From positions 37,729,160 through 37,793,159 of the forward strand of contig NC_134999.1 in assembly GCF_051020985.1 (NCBI RefSeq): a DNA stretch of 64,000 bases, written 5' to 3'. The notes under the pieces are model-generated. The model saw nothing but the letters and a program-made list of their open reading frames with translations. It was not told the DNA's origin and did no database searches. Of this stretch, positions 25,264-37,681 are shown piece by piece. The stretch comes from Nomia melanderi (lineage: Eukaryota; Arthropoda; Insecta; Hymenoptera; Halictidae). Within the stretch, counting starts at the first letter, position 1, and every line of letters starts with the position of its first letter. The position numbers were made by a program, and so were the translations under genes.

Positions 25264-28200
25264 CTTCTAGTCGTGAACATTGAGAAATCAGTGAAACCCG
25301 AAGCTTACCTAAAGTACGCGCTCAGATCTATCGATGAGAAGTCGACGATGAAAGAATATTTTCCATCCCGTCACAATGACAGAAACCGATTCCACCGATC
25401 GATCTAATCGACATCGAAGTCGGCCCCCGTCCCGGCATGCACCACGCGTTTCACGCGTCGTGTTTCCGTTCCCGGTATCAAGAGCACACCGACAGCCCAC
25501 GATCCCCGTTCTCTTTTTCTCCGTTCCCAATTTTATTTCTCTCGTCCCGTTGATGGGCAGAAGTAATCCAGAACGATCGGTGAAATCGGACAGGCTTAGG
25601 AAGCTCTCTAGACACGCCGAAACGTTCCCGCGACCGTTTCCCCCGAACGTTTCCAGCGTGTCAGGCCTCGAGGCGTGTCCGATCGACTTAAGCGTCGCCG
25701 GGCTACACGCCGCGAGAGGAAGTTGCACGGGGCCAGGAGAAAAGTAATCGCGTCAAATTGCATTACACGCCGCTCGGTCACCGGTGACGCTCGGTTCCGT
25801 CCAAATCGACCCATAAAACAATCGGTAATTACTGGACACACGGCTCGCCGGCGCGGCCCGTAAGTCTTTTTCTTCTTCCGATCGTTTACCATGGAGCCCA
25901 AAGAAAGTTGACTTTCTTTGGTAATAATATACGTTAAGATTGATCAACGAGCGCAATGATGGATGATGATTAACGCGGAGAGAATAGTTGCCTCGGTAAT
26001 CTTGAATTTTATCATACGTCCGATCGTTGAACGTTCGAAAGGCTTTATCTACTCGCTGCTCAAGGTTCGAAGTTACTTGTAAAATTCCGGAATCCATGTT
26101 GCTCGCGCAGTCGATTGAGAAATGAATGTTTCCAGCGAAGATTTATCTGCGACGCGGATTAGTTTGAATACGGTACACCGAACCCGGACGAATCCGACTT
26201 TTCCCGTTCGAAATTTCCAGTTTCTTCGGCTCGTTAAATCTATTATCGACACGCGTACCGCTGACTAAGTCCGTCGATCGTATTTTTTCATCGCCAGGAG
26301 CAAATAGTTACGCTGGCAAAACGGCGCCGAACGAGCCTGGGCGGAACTGCTCCTCGGCGCCCCGTGTTTCGCAAGCGTTACTTGGGAAAATTCAAGTCAT
26401 TCCGTGGTCATGGCGCTTTACTCTGTCATTATCCTACTTTGGCCGGACGCCGCGGGCGGGACATTCTTCTGCGGTTAGATCGAAAATTATTTTAATCCAG
26501 CGATTCGCCGTTCGCCCCGTACGAGTCGTGTATGGAATAATAACTTCCCATTCAAAGAAACGATCTACCGAGACTTTTACTCGCCTATTGTTAATCGCGC
26601 TGTATGATCGACAATTTATAAGTCGATCTGTATCGACCGTATTCATCTACAAGAAATACTAGCCAATATACCGATCAGCAGAATTGATCAATACGTTCCT
26701 CGCAACCTATAGCGTGTTTCCTGTCTAAAGCCGGCCAGCTAATCACGAAATTTATCTTTCCCAATTCGAATCCTGCGTGTACGTAACAAAAGTGAATACA
26801 AATTTTCTATTTCACCGAGGGATATTGATCCAGTACAGGAAAAAACGTTCGAAAGAGATAACGCAGTACGAAGAATCGCGAGGGAAGGAGATGAAATCGG
26901 CGTGATTGGATTAGTGGCCTTGAGCAACCGATTGAGCCTACTTCGCTGGCTCTCGATCGTTATACCGACTGTTAACGATACTTCCGACACTTTCATCCGC
27001 GCGAAAGCTTTCATTTTTGCGGCGAGAATCTGGGCCGCGTTTCGGTACCCGCTCTTTAAAGCGTTATTATTGCGAAATGTTTAACATTACCGGGATCGAG
27101 TTATTTCGTATCATAAAAGTTGATGATACCTTTGCGCGCCGCGCTCGATGAGAAGTTAATGCCTCCCTCTCCCTTTTTCTCTTCCACGCTGCAGGTCTCG
27201 CGCCGTGTTTATCCACGGAAAATCGTAAGTCAGACCGACCTCGTGACGTGCCTATGCTCGAGTCCGGCGGTTGCGTAACATAATAATACTTGCGTTCTGC
27301 GTAATTGCAGCGTCCCATATTCGGACTCGCCGGCTGCCATTCGTTCGCCGCGACCGTCGCCGATTCGCACGGTCGTGAAATATCGCGGGGAAGACGGCGA
27401 GCGTTGACATCTTTCGCGAACAGGAAATTTGGAGCTCGTTACCGGACTCTGTTGATCTTTATGTATCCACGGCAAACGTTTGCTCGTGCATTCCGGCATA
27501 ATTGGCTCTTGAACTGAACATTCTGCTCTTTGTGGTAATCTCTCTCTGTGTCTCTTTGTACAAGCAATAAACTAAATTCCCGCCTGCAGCGGAGGTTATT
27601 ACAGTCGGAGCAATTAATTAAGAAAATTGTAGCCGCTGCTGTTACGGAAGTGAATGTGATAGTTGAAACTAGATCGAACACAGAATTTCAATAGAATTCG
27701 AATCAAAGTAGCACTGAACGGATCCTGCGACTGAGAGACAAATTCACTGCAGAACACATTGCTCTCGAGAATACGCGAGCTTCTCGCCACGGGTAACACA
27801 AACTAATTAAATCCGCAATCGTAAAAGGAAGAACTTCACTGTAAAAACTTAATCACCATAAACCTCTCGCTTCCCGCTTCCAATTCCACGCTACTCCTAC
27901 GAGAAGCTCGGCGGCGATACCGCGCGATGATATCATATTCCGCGGATAGCCCGCGATAACCACGGCAACCCCGAAATTCCCATAAATCTCGTTACACGAT
28001 GAACAAGCCGAAGGCTCCATAAAAGCTCTCGCCGGCTCATAAAGTCGGCCGGCATTCGCGGCGCGAGCGGTGTGTATCGGTGCACGGCGGTCTTAATCAG
28101 CCGTTAATCGGCGCGTTTCAGCCGGCGGTTTCGCGCGAACCGTTTAATTGAATTGAGCAGGCCTGCCGGGCAAGGGAGGCCGAGATGGCGGCGAGAGGGG

Positions 28201-28933
28201 GATGGTTTGAAATTGAGAAACGTACCGCCGCCAGTCACGAGCCGTTCCGGCGGAGCGGCCAGTCACGACCTCGTAACTATTCGGCGGCGCGATACGGCCG
28301 CGTTCCCGTTGTTAAACGGCTAATTGGTACAAATTAAAACTGGGTCGGGGAGCGCGGCGCGGGACGCGCGGGACGCCGAACGAAAGTTCAAGGATCGCGG
28401 ATTATTAGGTGCGAATGGGATCCTATCTGTCAGCGGGCCGGTCACGCGATTCCCTAACGGCCGGCCACCGACGCCGCCATATCGATCACCGGCCGTAAAT
28501 CACGGTTTTAAACGGCGCCGACGCGACGCGACGCGGCTACCAGTTATGTTTATTGCAACAGATTTCTCACGGAGTAAACAATAAACCGGGCCCCCGGTGA
28601 AATATCGGCGATGCATCGACGCCCGCGGACGGCTAAGTGAATTAGCCGGCAAATTGCTTTTGAATGGAGGCGAATTGAAACGGCGCGCAACGGCCGAACG
28701 CCGCGGCGTTGCGGGTTCGTTTGATATTCATTATTCTTTGCGCTCGGTTTTATTAACCGCGGCCGTGGATGTGTAATTGGCGAAATTGTCGGGTATACGC
28801 CCGATGAAATGTAGTGGAATTTTTTAATCGAGTCTCGCGTCTCGTTTTAACGATCACGGGTGGAACGGTTTTCTTCTTGGTAGGATTATATCGTGGTCGG
28901 TTGATTTTTTCATGGAACTAGTGGAAATTATTA

Positions 28934-28950
28934 TTAACCCTTTGGCTAAG
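28934..28950 (+). repeat. TTAACCCTTTGGCTAAG mini-repeat end
   Basis: It shares TTAACCCTTTG with the mini-element at 18828, then diverges. No partner in inverted orientation is visible nearby. Confidence 0.5.
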
Positions 28951-31900
28951 ACGCGTGTTCCTGAGGTGTATTGAAACTATGAAAATAGTGGATCGAACTG
29001 AATTAAGCCGATCTAGAATAATCAGATTTATGTGATGTGTGACGAATGGAAGATGTGATTGTTGAATTAGAATTCACTTGATAGACAGTGAGATTATATT
29101 TAATAGACAGGGAACGATTCCAAAGAACGATTTACGATTGTGAAATGGCAGGAGATATTGCAGTTTTTTCGGGGAATCATTGATCCGCGCAACAAAAGGT
29201 TGTAGGCTACTGCAATGATTGCATTGGCGAACGCTATGAATAAATCTGCATTGTTGAGATAAAAAGTTGAGCAAGTATCACGAACGGAAGGGGTGACATC
29301 GTTCTGCATTTATTATTGATATTCTACAAGCAACCGTCATCGAAAGATGTTCTGCTCATGAATAAATAGGAGGATAATGCCGCGTTCAGGGCCGAGCATA
29401 CCGAGTCAATGACGGACGATCCCACATTATTGATCGCCAGATGAATATCCGACCCCAGGACGTCGCTGCAGCTTGTAAATCGGGTTGTCAGTCAGTAATG
29501 ATTGGCAGAACAACATAGCCGCCGCGCAATTTTAGGTCTAACGTCAACATGGACCGGTACCTACGTAATTCGACTTGTTAAGCGGATCCATTAAGAAGTT
29601 GTAACAGGCATCATCAGTGTCCTCATCTCTTGGTCGAATGGATTCGAGGTCGTCCCCGTATTACGTCGCTAAACTGGGCACGGTTGCCAATCATCGGATT
29701 ATAGAAAGTATTTCTCCGCGAACAAATAGGAAAATTGATGCATTTAACGTACAAGCGAGAGTATATTTACATATTAAATATCATTCGAACATCAATCGGG
29801 ATCCGAGTCGCTGCGGAATATTAAAATATTCACGGAAAGACGGAAGAAAGGAGATTCGAACCTTTGACAATACCGTTCTCATTATTTTTTCCTTGGCGCC
29901 ACCCTGCCGTGAATTTTGAGCGCACGAGTCGTGCTCTTTTGACCGCCATTAGTATGATTGAACCGGAGAAGAAAAGGGATTGTTCCGTATGCAGAACATC
30001 GCGCGAAGTTTCGGTAATGCCGAGCCGCGAGAACGGACACGGGAATAACTTTACCCGTGACCCGGTTTCTCGCCGTGTTTGTCTACGTAATGTAATTTAC
30101 TATTGCGGATTGTATCTGCGACATAAACAAAATTGTTCCAGCGATTATGTGCCTTTGTACCTTCGGCGCGAGTACGAACGAAACGAGATCCGCGGTAGAT
30201 AAAAATGTTCCTTGCGTCCGCCGGTTGTCCGAGTCTTCAGGAAACTGTTCGTTTCGATTCAGAGAACGAGAACGATAGGATAATCGAGTGCCATTCGACG
30301 AAAGCGATTGGAAGACGCTCGAACGACGCGGTATCGATCGCGACCAGATTCAGCGTCGTTTAAAACAAAAGCACATAAGAAAATTGCCGTTGATTCACGA
30401 GCCGCAATCGACTTAACAAGTGCCTCGAATGAAAACGATCGCCCGGCGAAATGAAAGAGGATAAACGGCCAACAAATCCAAAGCAAACTCGACGTAAATA
30501 TTCTTAACAAGTCCGGCAGTGGGCAACCGTTTTTCCTTTTCGCAGCCACGCCTAGCGAGCGCAATCCCATGTCCCACAAAGAGCTGCAGTTGCGTATCAT
30601 CGATCCTCCCCGCAGACCGTCGAACGCTGTAAAACGAACGTCCCTGTCAAAGGACCGCGAAACAACGGGGCGAACTCGCCGATTCTCGTTAGCCGGACGA
30701 AACGATCTCCTGTACTGTCAGCCCTGGTATAATACGGTTAATTTGTTCTCTGTTGTGTCGAAACTGCATTGCAAGGGCATTGTCAACCGGGAGTGAGTTG
30801 GTCAGTGCGATGGAAACGTTCTATGGATGCTGACCAAGATTTTTGCGTCGTGCTCTATGAAATTGTTTACGAGAACATCGGTTATATATAGATATACTGA
30901 CTTATATATATTATACACCAATTTTACAATAATACTGTTACTTAATAAGTTGGCAATTAGTTAGTAATAATCCTACAATTGATGGTCTACAGTTAAAACG
31001 TTGCGCCACCTGAAAACCGTGTCATAAAGTCGCATTAAGCAAGAACAATGCGATTTTTGCGTTACGCGGATACGGTGTGTAGTATTGTTCTAAGGGCTGA
31101 TTCTATTTATTCGTTGTAGTGTTTACGTCGATTACGCGTAGCCGATTTGGAAAATAAATCCAGCGTACAGCCAGCCCGCCGGCCGATTATGAAACATGAG
31201 GAGACTAGGAAGACGAAGCACCTCCGGCCGGCCGGCTGAAAGGGCATTAATCCTTGAGCAAATTCTCTCCCGTCGATTACATACTTTCGGGACACGCCTC
31301 GTTATGCGCGTTATGCATCAGCCTCGACGTCGCTCCATCACCGGGCAACGTTTGCTCCGGGATCCGAGACACGCGAGCCGCCTCGTGTTTTTCGCATCAT
31401 CGGCAATTTAGCTGAATTAATGACCGCAACCGTGTGCACGGACCCGATCGCCTCGATTCACGGACCGGCGACGGGGAAATTATTATAGGGGATGCATGGA
31501 ACGACGATCAGGGCTGTCAGCTAGTATCGAGTCGTCTAATACTGGTTTAATCGCCTCCGATTCGCCGCGATAACTTCGTGCTCGCGCCACGGATACACAA
31601 TCTATTATATATTTCCATAAACTGATACCCTCGTTCGAAGACAGAACACACTTCCACGTTGTTTTTATTAGAGATTCAAGATCGATGATAGACGACGAGA
31701 CGAAAGTGATACAAGGCTCGAATTCCCTTCGCATAAATATTCCATTTAATGAAGTAACACGTGTAACCGAACAAGCCGCGATTACCATACCCTTATTAAT
31801 AAAACCGACGCATCCCGGAGATCGATAGAAATTTTTCTCACGAAATCGCCATTTGCCGCGGATTCGCGCCGCTGCGCGAGTCACCGAACGGAATGAAGTA

Positions 31901-33887
31901 TTAAAATCACGCGCCCAATATAATGGCGGCCATGTTTGCCCGGGCATGAATCACCGAAAACGTGTCGCGCGTTTTCCACGAGACGGCCCGGCCAGGATTA
32001 GCGCGGCGAATATTCCGTTATTGAACCGATCCGATGCGGCCGGGACGCGCGCGTGACACGGAATTTGTATCGTTCTGTTCGCCTGGGCCCGCCGGTATAT
32101 CTCGGCGGCGATCGGTTCGCGGGACGCATAATTATCGGCCTAACCCTGCCGATAACGCGCGTTCGAGCCGAGATACGGATCCATTCGCGACGATGCATCA
32201 TCGATGCAAATGATCGAATTACGTAAGGCCGTTTCTCATTGCGCGGAGTGGTAGTTAAGCCATTGTGATCCGTATCTCGCGGATCTAGCCTATCGCAACG
32301 GTGCCGCCGTTGCGCGCGGCGTGTCTCCGCACCGAAAAATCACGGGTTGCGACACTCGCGCGCCGGTTGCCCGCTCTCGCGCCCTGTCAACTATGTACGC
32401 AGGAATTTTAATACAGTCCCGAGACGAAGTTTCCAGTTGCCGTGGACAACGGTTGTTCCGGCGACCGGCTCACCGCTATCTAAATAATTGGCGAGACTAA
32501 TTGGCGGACTCGTTTCCTTCTTCGGGCTCTCACGCGCGTCCCAGACCGAGAAATTATTGGCTATGATAGAGGTCTAATTGGAAGACGATTAATTGGTATC
32601 GGCGTTCCTGTCGTATCTTTGAACGCGATGGATGCGATAGGGTGTGCTGGTAAGTAACGAAATCGTTAATCTGCTCTGATAATTAGTCTCTTAACAGTAT
32701 CAAAATTGATCTGAAACACTTGAACATTGTATCGGAAATATTGAAAATAAATTCAAACATTTTAGACTGTACTAAACATAAATTACCTGCATGATATTAT
32801 CACTTTTGTCTCTAAGAAGTTTTCAGTGTCACCGTTTGCAATTATCTACTTATACGAAACTCATCGCGGAGTTTCCGGTAAAGTTTCTATCGGGTCAGAA
32901 GTAAATTCTCGACTCGTGAATTCCTGGATTCCCCTCGCAACCCCCGGTAGTCCGCGAGCCGCTCTCCAGATTCCCCTGTTTAGATAATCACGGTGTCGTG
33001 TTTTCGCCCGTGGCTTCTCCCCCATTTAGTTAGTTAGACGGAAGAAGGTGAGACACACTCCTAGATTGAAGATCAGACGTGCTCCCGCCTAAAGCACGCG
33101 CTCCTCCGTGCCTTGAGGCTCGTTATTATACTCGGATACTCAAAGTAAGACGTCCCATTCGCCTGGCCCTTCTTTTTGGAACGTCTCGCGCACGTCGTCC
33201 TCGCCCTCACGCGCGGCAATTGCACTTGACGTTTCGTGAGCAATCGGTTTATTAAACCAGGCCTCATCCGACCGGCTGTTCAACGTTTTTGCTTGTTCAA
33301 AGATAGTGGATCTATAGAGATAAGCATCTACGTTCGATCAGATAGCGCGCGGTAATTGGTCTTGTCTTGATAGCTCGAGATGATCGTCGAGTTACAATGT
33401 GTATCAAAAGATGCTGCATATTCCCTTAAAATATCTTCATCTCCTATTCAATCTCAACTTGAAAACCTTGAAAAAATTAAGCTTCTACGAGTATTCGTTA
33501 CAAATCGTTGGAATACCATGTCACGATGCCTCTACAATGAAATACAAAAGAAAATCCCAGTGTCAACGAGGATTTTTTAAAATTCATTTTCATACATACA
33601 ATGTCTGCCTCGCATTTTTCCGGATGGAAACGTTCAGGAAACGCGCAACCGTTCCACTCGCAGACAAAGCAGCGCGACGCATGTGTTCTCGCATGAACGG
33701 CGGCGCGTCGCGATAACCCGAAGGCCCCAATTACCATATTAGCGAGCATAAATGTAGAATATTTTCGAGAAACCGTTCCGCCGCGCTCGTAACGGCGCGA
33801 AGGGAGCCCGCAGCCCGCCCCATTGTCCCGAATGGGACAAACGATGAGTGACGATCTGATAATGAGTGCATTCGCGTGCTGCCGGCC

Positions 33888-33990
33888 CCCGGGCCGGCCC
33901 GGGCCCCTATAATTAATTAACGGGCGAAAACCGGGGATCGTTGTTTCACGGTTACGGTGTTTCGCCCGGTCCCCGTGGCCTTAATTAATT
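33888..33990. promoter_or_regulatory. Symmetric inverted-repeat block flanked by AATTAATTAA palindromes
   Basis: A perfect 16-base palindrome CCCGGGCCGGCCCGGG (33888-33903) is followed by AATTAATTAA (33911-33920), then CGGGCGAAA (33921-33929), a 30-base spacer, TTTCGCCCG (33960-33968) and TTAATTAATT (33981-33990). The 9 bp arms are perfect, and the two AT palindromes are placed almost symmetrically outside them. TTAATTAA is a typical homeodomain target. The role is inferred only from this architecture. Confidence 0.35.
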
Positions 33991-36900
33991 CGCCGCGTCC
34001 AATTTGCCGATTGACGCTCAACGCCCATTATAGTTGCCGCGGATTCGAGCCGGTGTTATGACTCCCGGGCAATTACCCCTAATTAAGTATGCCGAAGACA
34101 CGGGCGCGCTCGGGCGGCGACGCGAGGCGAATTTCATAGCCGGTCTTTCCTTTCACGGGCGGCTATCGCCCGCCTTGACACGAATCTAATGCCTTCTAAC
34201 GCGATGAACACGTCCGTCCAGTGACGCGGACAAATTGCATCGGGCAACCGGACATGTTGACGCACCAACAAAAATCCGCGACGCCCCGAGCACCTTCGCG
34301 AGCTGATCCCTCGATCCACCGGGTCGGGGAAAGAGAACATGACGGGTCTATTTATGTCCTGGGTAGCCGAGCTCGGTATGCGTTCAGGTTGGAATTCTTT
34401 TTCAAGGAAGATTATCTCTTTGCCTCTCTATTTGATCGGTATTTCGTTCCACTGGCGAGCTTATAGAGAAGCATAGCGAAGTTTTGGTAGAAACGAATGG
34501 TAGTCTAGATTCTAGAGATAGAACATTATATATTATATTGCGAAGTATTTTGAATAATCGAAGAATTTGGTCAGTAATCTGTGAAAATGGGAACATTGAA
34601 AACAGTAAAGATGTGTTGTAGAATATGCTTCTATCTTCCAGGGATCGTATATTAAGAAAGACGCTCAGGTTTTCTGTGGAAGGAGAAGATTATTGCAGGG
34701 TTCAGCCCAATCAATGGTGAGATCGTGTAACACATGGTGTATGTCGATCCTGCAGGTCAACGATTGGTCGATCAAGTTCAGCAGCCAGTTAACCGACTGT
34801 TAGCCTGCTGTCGTCCCCGCTAACGACTTAATGACGGGAATTCGCCACTTACGGGGGCTCCTCCTTTTCTCCTCTTTCACCGGTCTGCAGCGTCTTTCTT
34901 CTCCGTCGGTGAACGACTCGGAGCGAGCCAGTCAACGGTCAAGTAACAATGTCGAAAATTGGACGACAGTCTCTATTAACCTCGGCCAAGAGCCACGGGG
35001 CAATTACGACGCCGGAAATAAACTTGTGCCTGGCAAATCGCGGTGCGTGTCAAGTGTTAAGTGCCTGCATCGCGACGAGTCGCTTTATGTCAAGGAGAAA
35101 CGCGACGTTGGTTGGATTTCAGAGTCTTGACTTACTTTTCCAACCCATTACCGGATGCGTGATATCGCGGACTTCGAGAATCGACCGAGGAATTCGAGTA
35201 TGTACCATTATTTAAATCAAATTCACCTCCATACTCTGGAAATAATAAAACTTTTGCCCGTGTTATCGCGGAGCGGGTAAAAAAGTCCGGACAGAAAATT
35301 TGGAGTAGAACCAAGAATGTAAAGTACGCTGGTTTCTTCTACTAAAATGCATCGCCGCTTATCTAGGCCAATGTAAATGAGATGCTAATTAGGTAGATAC
35401 AAAAATCCTGAAGTCAAATGTCTCCAGTAACACTTGAAACATACTACCTAGACTCGGTCTCCACAGTTAAAAAAATTCTCGTGTATCGATAGTTTTTAAT
35501 AAATATCAATTCGAAGTAAACACTACGATATCTGATCGTTTTAAATAATAATAGAAATCTTCGTTGGTACTTGAGTTACCCGTTGATACTCATAATCGAT
35601 TTCCCATTGAGCGCGGCCGATAAAGATCAACCCCTTCCCCGAATGACAGAATTCCCAGTGTCGGTGCATTCCTGCGGTTTCCTTCCGGGAATAATACCCG
35701 ATGGTCCCCCGATTGTGTCTCATAATACTAGGAAATTGCATTACTGCCAGCAGCTACCGTCTTACGGGTAATTGTTAGGCTCGAGCGGCGCAACAATGGC
35801 GTAGAATCGTCGAGCAAATGGTTTCGTTCCTCCGTCGCGACCTCGCTTTCAATTCCCCTCGTTCCGTCGAGGACCCCCGCGTATTTCGGCTTCCAATTAA
35901 AGCGCATCAAAGTCCCCGGATCGATGATACTCGACGATTGTGCACCGCGGCCGACAAAAGCTGGCTTTCCGGCGGCTTTCGCCGTGGCTACTTCGCAGCT
36001 GGCATTCGTCGCGCGGAGAAATATCCCTCTTTACCCTGAATTCATTAACCTTTCCGAGATTAATTATTCGTGACGCGAAATTTCTCGTTGGCCCCCCGCG
36101 GTTCGATGAAAAGCGAACTGGTTCTTTCGCAAGGATAACGAACGCTATCGGCTTTATATAATTAAACAGCCATTAAATTATCAGATCGATTCTTTCGATT
36201 CGCAGCTCCGATTATGCTACCCGCAGGATCAATATTTCTACCTTGTTAATAAGATAGTTCTCCGGAACGAGAAGAAAGTGGAAATTTCTTATTTGCCTTG
36301 GGTGCACTCTTGGGTAATATCTTTCACGGTTTTTGTTTCTTGCTCGATATAGAAACCGGCGGTACCTCGGCGGAGTTTTAAAGGAGTGTCTTTTCAATTA
36401 TACCGGGCAAAGGGAAATTCTAGATTGGACACTAACTTTGATGAGCTCGTGTTTCGCGTGGCTACTACGGAAACCGTACTCTATTTTTCTCCAGGGAAAT
36501 TTAATAGAAAATTCCTTCGTGCACCGTGAGGAATTGGTTATCGTTGATCGTTCATTTTTAATAAGAATAACTTTGGATCCGTTAAGTATTTAGAAAGTGA
36601 TGATTCTTCGATCTACCACGGAATAATTACCTAAAAGATGTGTGTCGAATTGTTTCCTAGCTTTAGAATTTTGCAATCTCCTGTTCTGAGGATTCCATGT
36701 GTATCAAGGTAATGTAACATTTTTATAGTCAACTGCGGCACTCGGAATTTGCGTGCGTTCGACAGCAAACGTGCTGAGCCAACTGTTACGTAATGTAATT
36801 TTTCAATGTCTCCTCCAGTATATCGAAACGACGATAGTTATCCAGAAAACACGCGAATGACGAGTACTTTATCGTTTCATCCGAGCCTGCAACTTGTTCG

Positions 36901-37050
36901 TTGCGCTATCAGCGAGTTTGATTTCGTACTGCTCCATCCGCGCCACGTTCTCGCCTCTGGACGCCGACTCAGGAAGAAGCAACCTCGCGGTATCGAATTT
37001 CTCGTGCATCACGAGTCGATAGTATCGAACGTACCGGTGAATCCCGCAGA
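33991..37050. other. Non-coding stretch upstream of the SLC5 gene
   Basis: No exon is supported. The last few hundred bases before 37051 probably contain the promoter and 5' untranslated sequence of the transporter gene. I could not place a TATA box or initiator with confidence. Confidence 0.45.
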
Positions 37051-37056
37051 ATGAGC
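37051..37056 (+). CDS. Possible two-codon first coding exon of the SLC5 gene (Met-Ser)
   Basis: ATGAGC is followed directly by a consensus donor, GTGAGT. In the next exon the acceptor ACAATTTACAG (ending 37522) precedes GGA ACG TTA TCA AAG ATG, which is in frame with the main coding sequence. Splicing would give an N terminus M-S-G-T-L-S-K-M-R-F in place of the M-R-F start at 37538. The intron would be 466 bases. This rests on splice signals and phase alone. Confidence 0.35.
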
Positions 37057-37537
37057 GTGAGTTTGTGAAACTTGTTCGTGCTACCTATCGTCGGTCATCA
37101 TATTCCGGAAATTCTTCGACGATATCGATCTTCTAATCACTGTGGAAGTGTGTTCGCGCAATGAATGTTGCGTGCAATTAAAATGTCTGAATTTATCTCG
37201 CATATTGCATCGTGGTGCCTTTAGAATTGCTCGTCATTTGGGACCAACAGTGAACATTCAGAGAATCGGGATTACTATTCCGAAATTCACGAGTCTCTAA
37301 AGTTCCAAATTATTGCAAAAATTGCTCCGTGACTTTGATTTTCAATGCTTCGTATCCTGAAGTTACGACATTCTTTTGTAGAACCGTTTACTTTAAAAGT
37401 AACAGAAAATTTGAACATTTGCAAAAATAAATGTGACAGTTCTCCATGAACGGTACAATCGTAGAAACGTGATTAAAGCGATCGGTAGAATCCAGTGGAA
37501 ACCGAAGGCAAACAATTTACAGGGAACGTTATCAAAG

Positions 37538-37681
37538 ATGAGGTTTCGTTCGCAGGACTCGACGGCGGGCGCATCGACGCTACAATGGCCAGATTATCTT
37601 GTCATCGGTGTAATGCTGTTGATCTCAACCGTGATCGGGATCTACTACCGATTCTCCGGCGGTAGGCAACGCACAATGGAG
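37538..37681 (+). CDS. SLC5 transporter exon 1 (N terminus, TM1)
   Basis: 48 codons ending R-Q-R-T-M-E at the donor GAG|GTTAAG, phase 0. It holds the cytosolic or extracellular N terminus and the first helix (about residues 19-37, D-Y-L-V-I-G-V-M-L-L-I-S). Open sequence continues upstream without an in-frame ATG, consistent with the acceptor at 37521-37522. Confidence 0.88.

Larger units (their letters stand above)
19244..33887. other. Long non-coding stretch with CpG-rich islands
   Basis: No gene can be supported beyond the doubtful open frame at 23385-23789. CpG-rich blocks with embedded TAATTA/TTTATTG-type homeodomain words (for example 20.1-20.9, 22.7-23.2, 28.0-28.8 and 31.1-32.4 kb) resemble conserved regulatory DNA but cannot be proved so from one sequence. 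One degenerate CCCTTTGCACTG copy (19274-19291), a TTAACCCTTTGGCTAAG copy (28934-28950) and a TTAACACTTTGCTAG copy (24364-24378) are dispersed mini-repeat ends. Confidence 0.5.

Noticed and set aside
25309..25747. Opposed open frames (139 minus, 123 plus)
   Set aside because: They mirror each other in GC-rich sequence. The minus frame ends in TAG at a GTAAGC donor-like site, but the only alternative frame is closed about 20 codons upstream with no acceptor.
30569..30796. ATG-started 75-codon plus-strand frame (MSHKELQLRI...)
   Set aside because: No domain, no splice signals, length within chance expectation for 64 kb in six frames.
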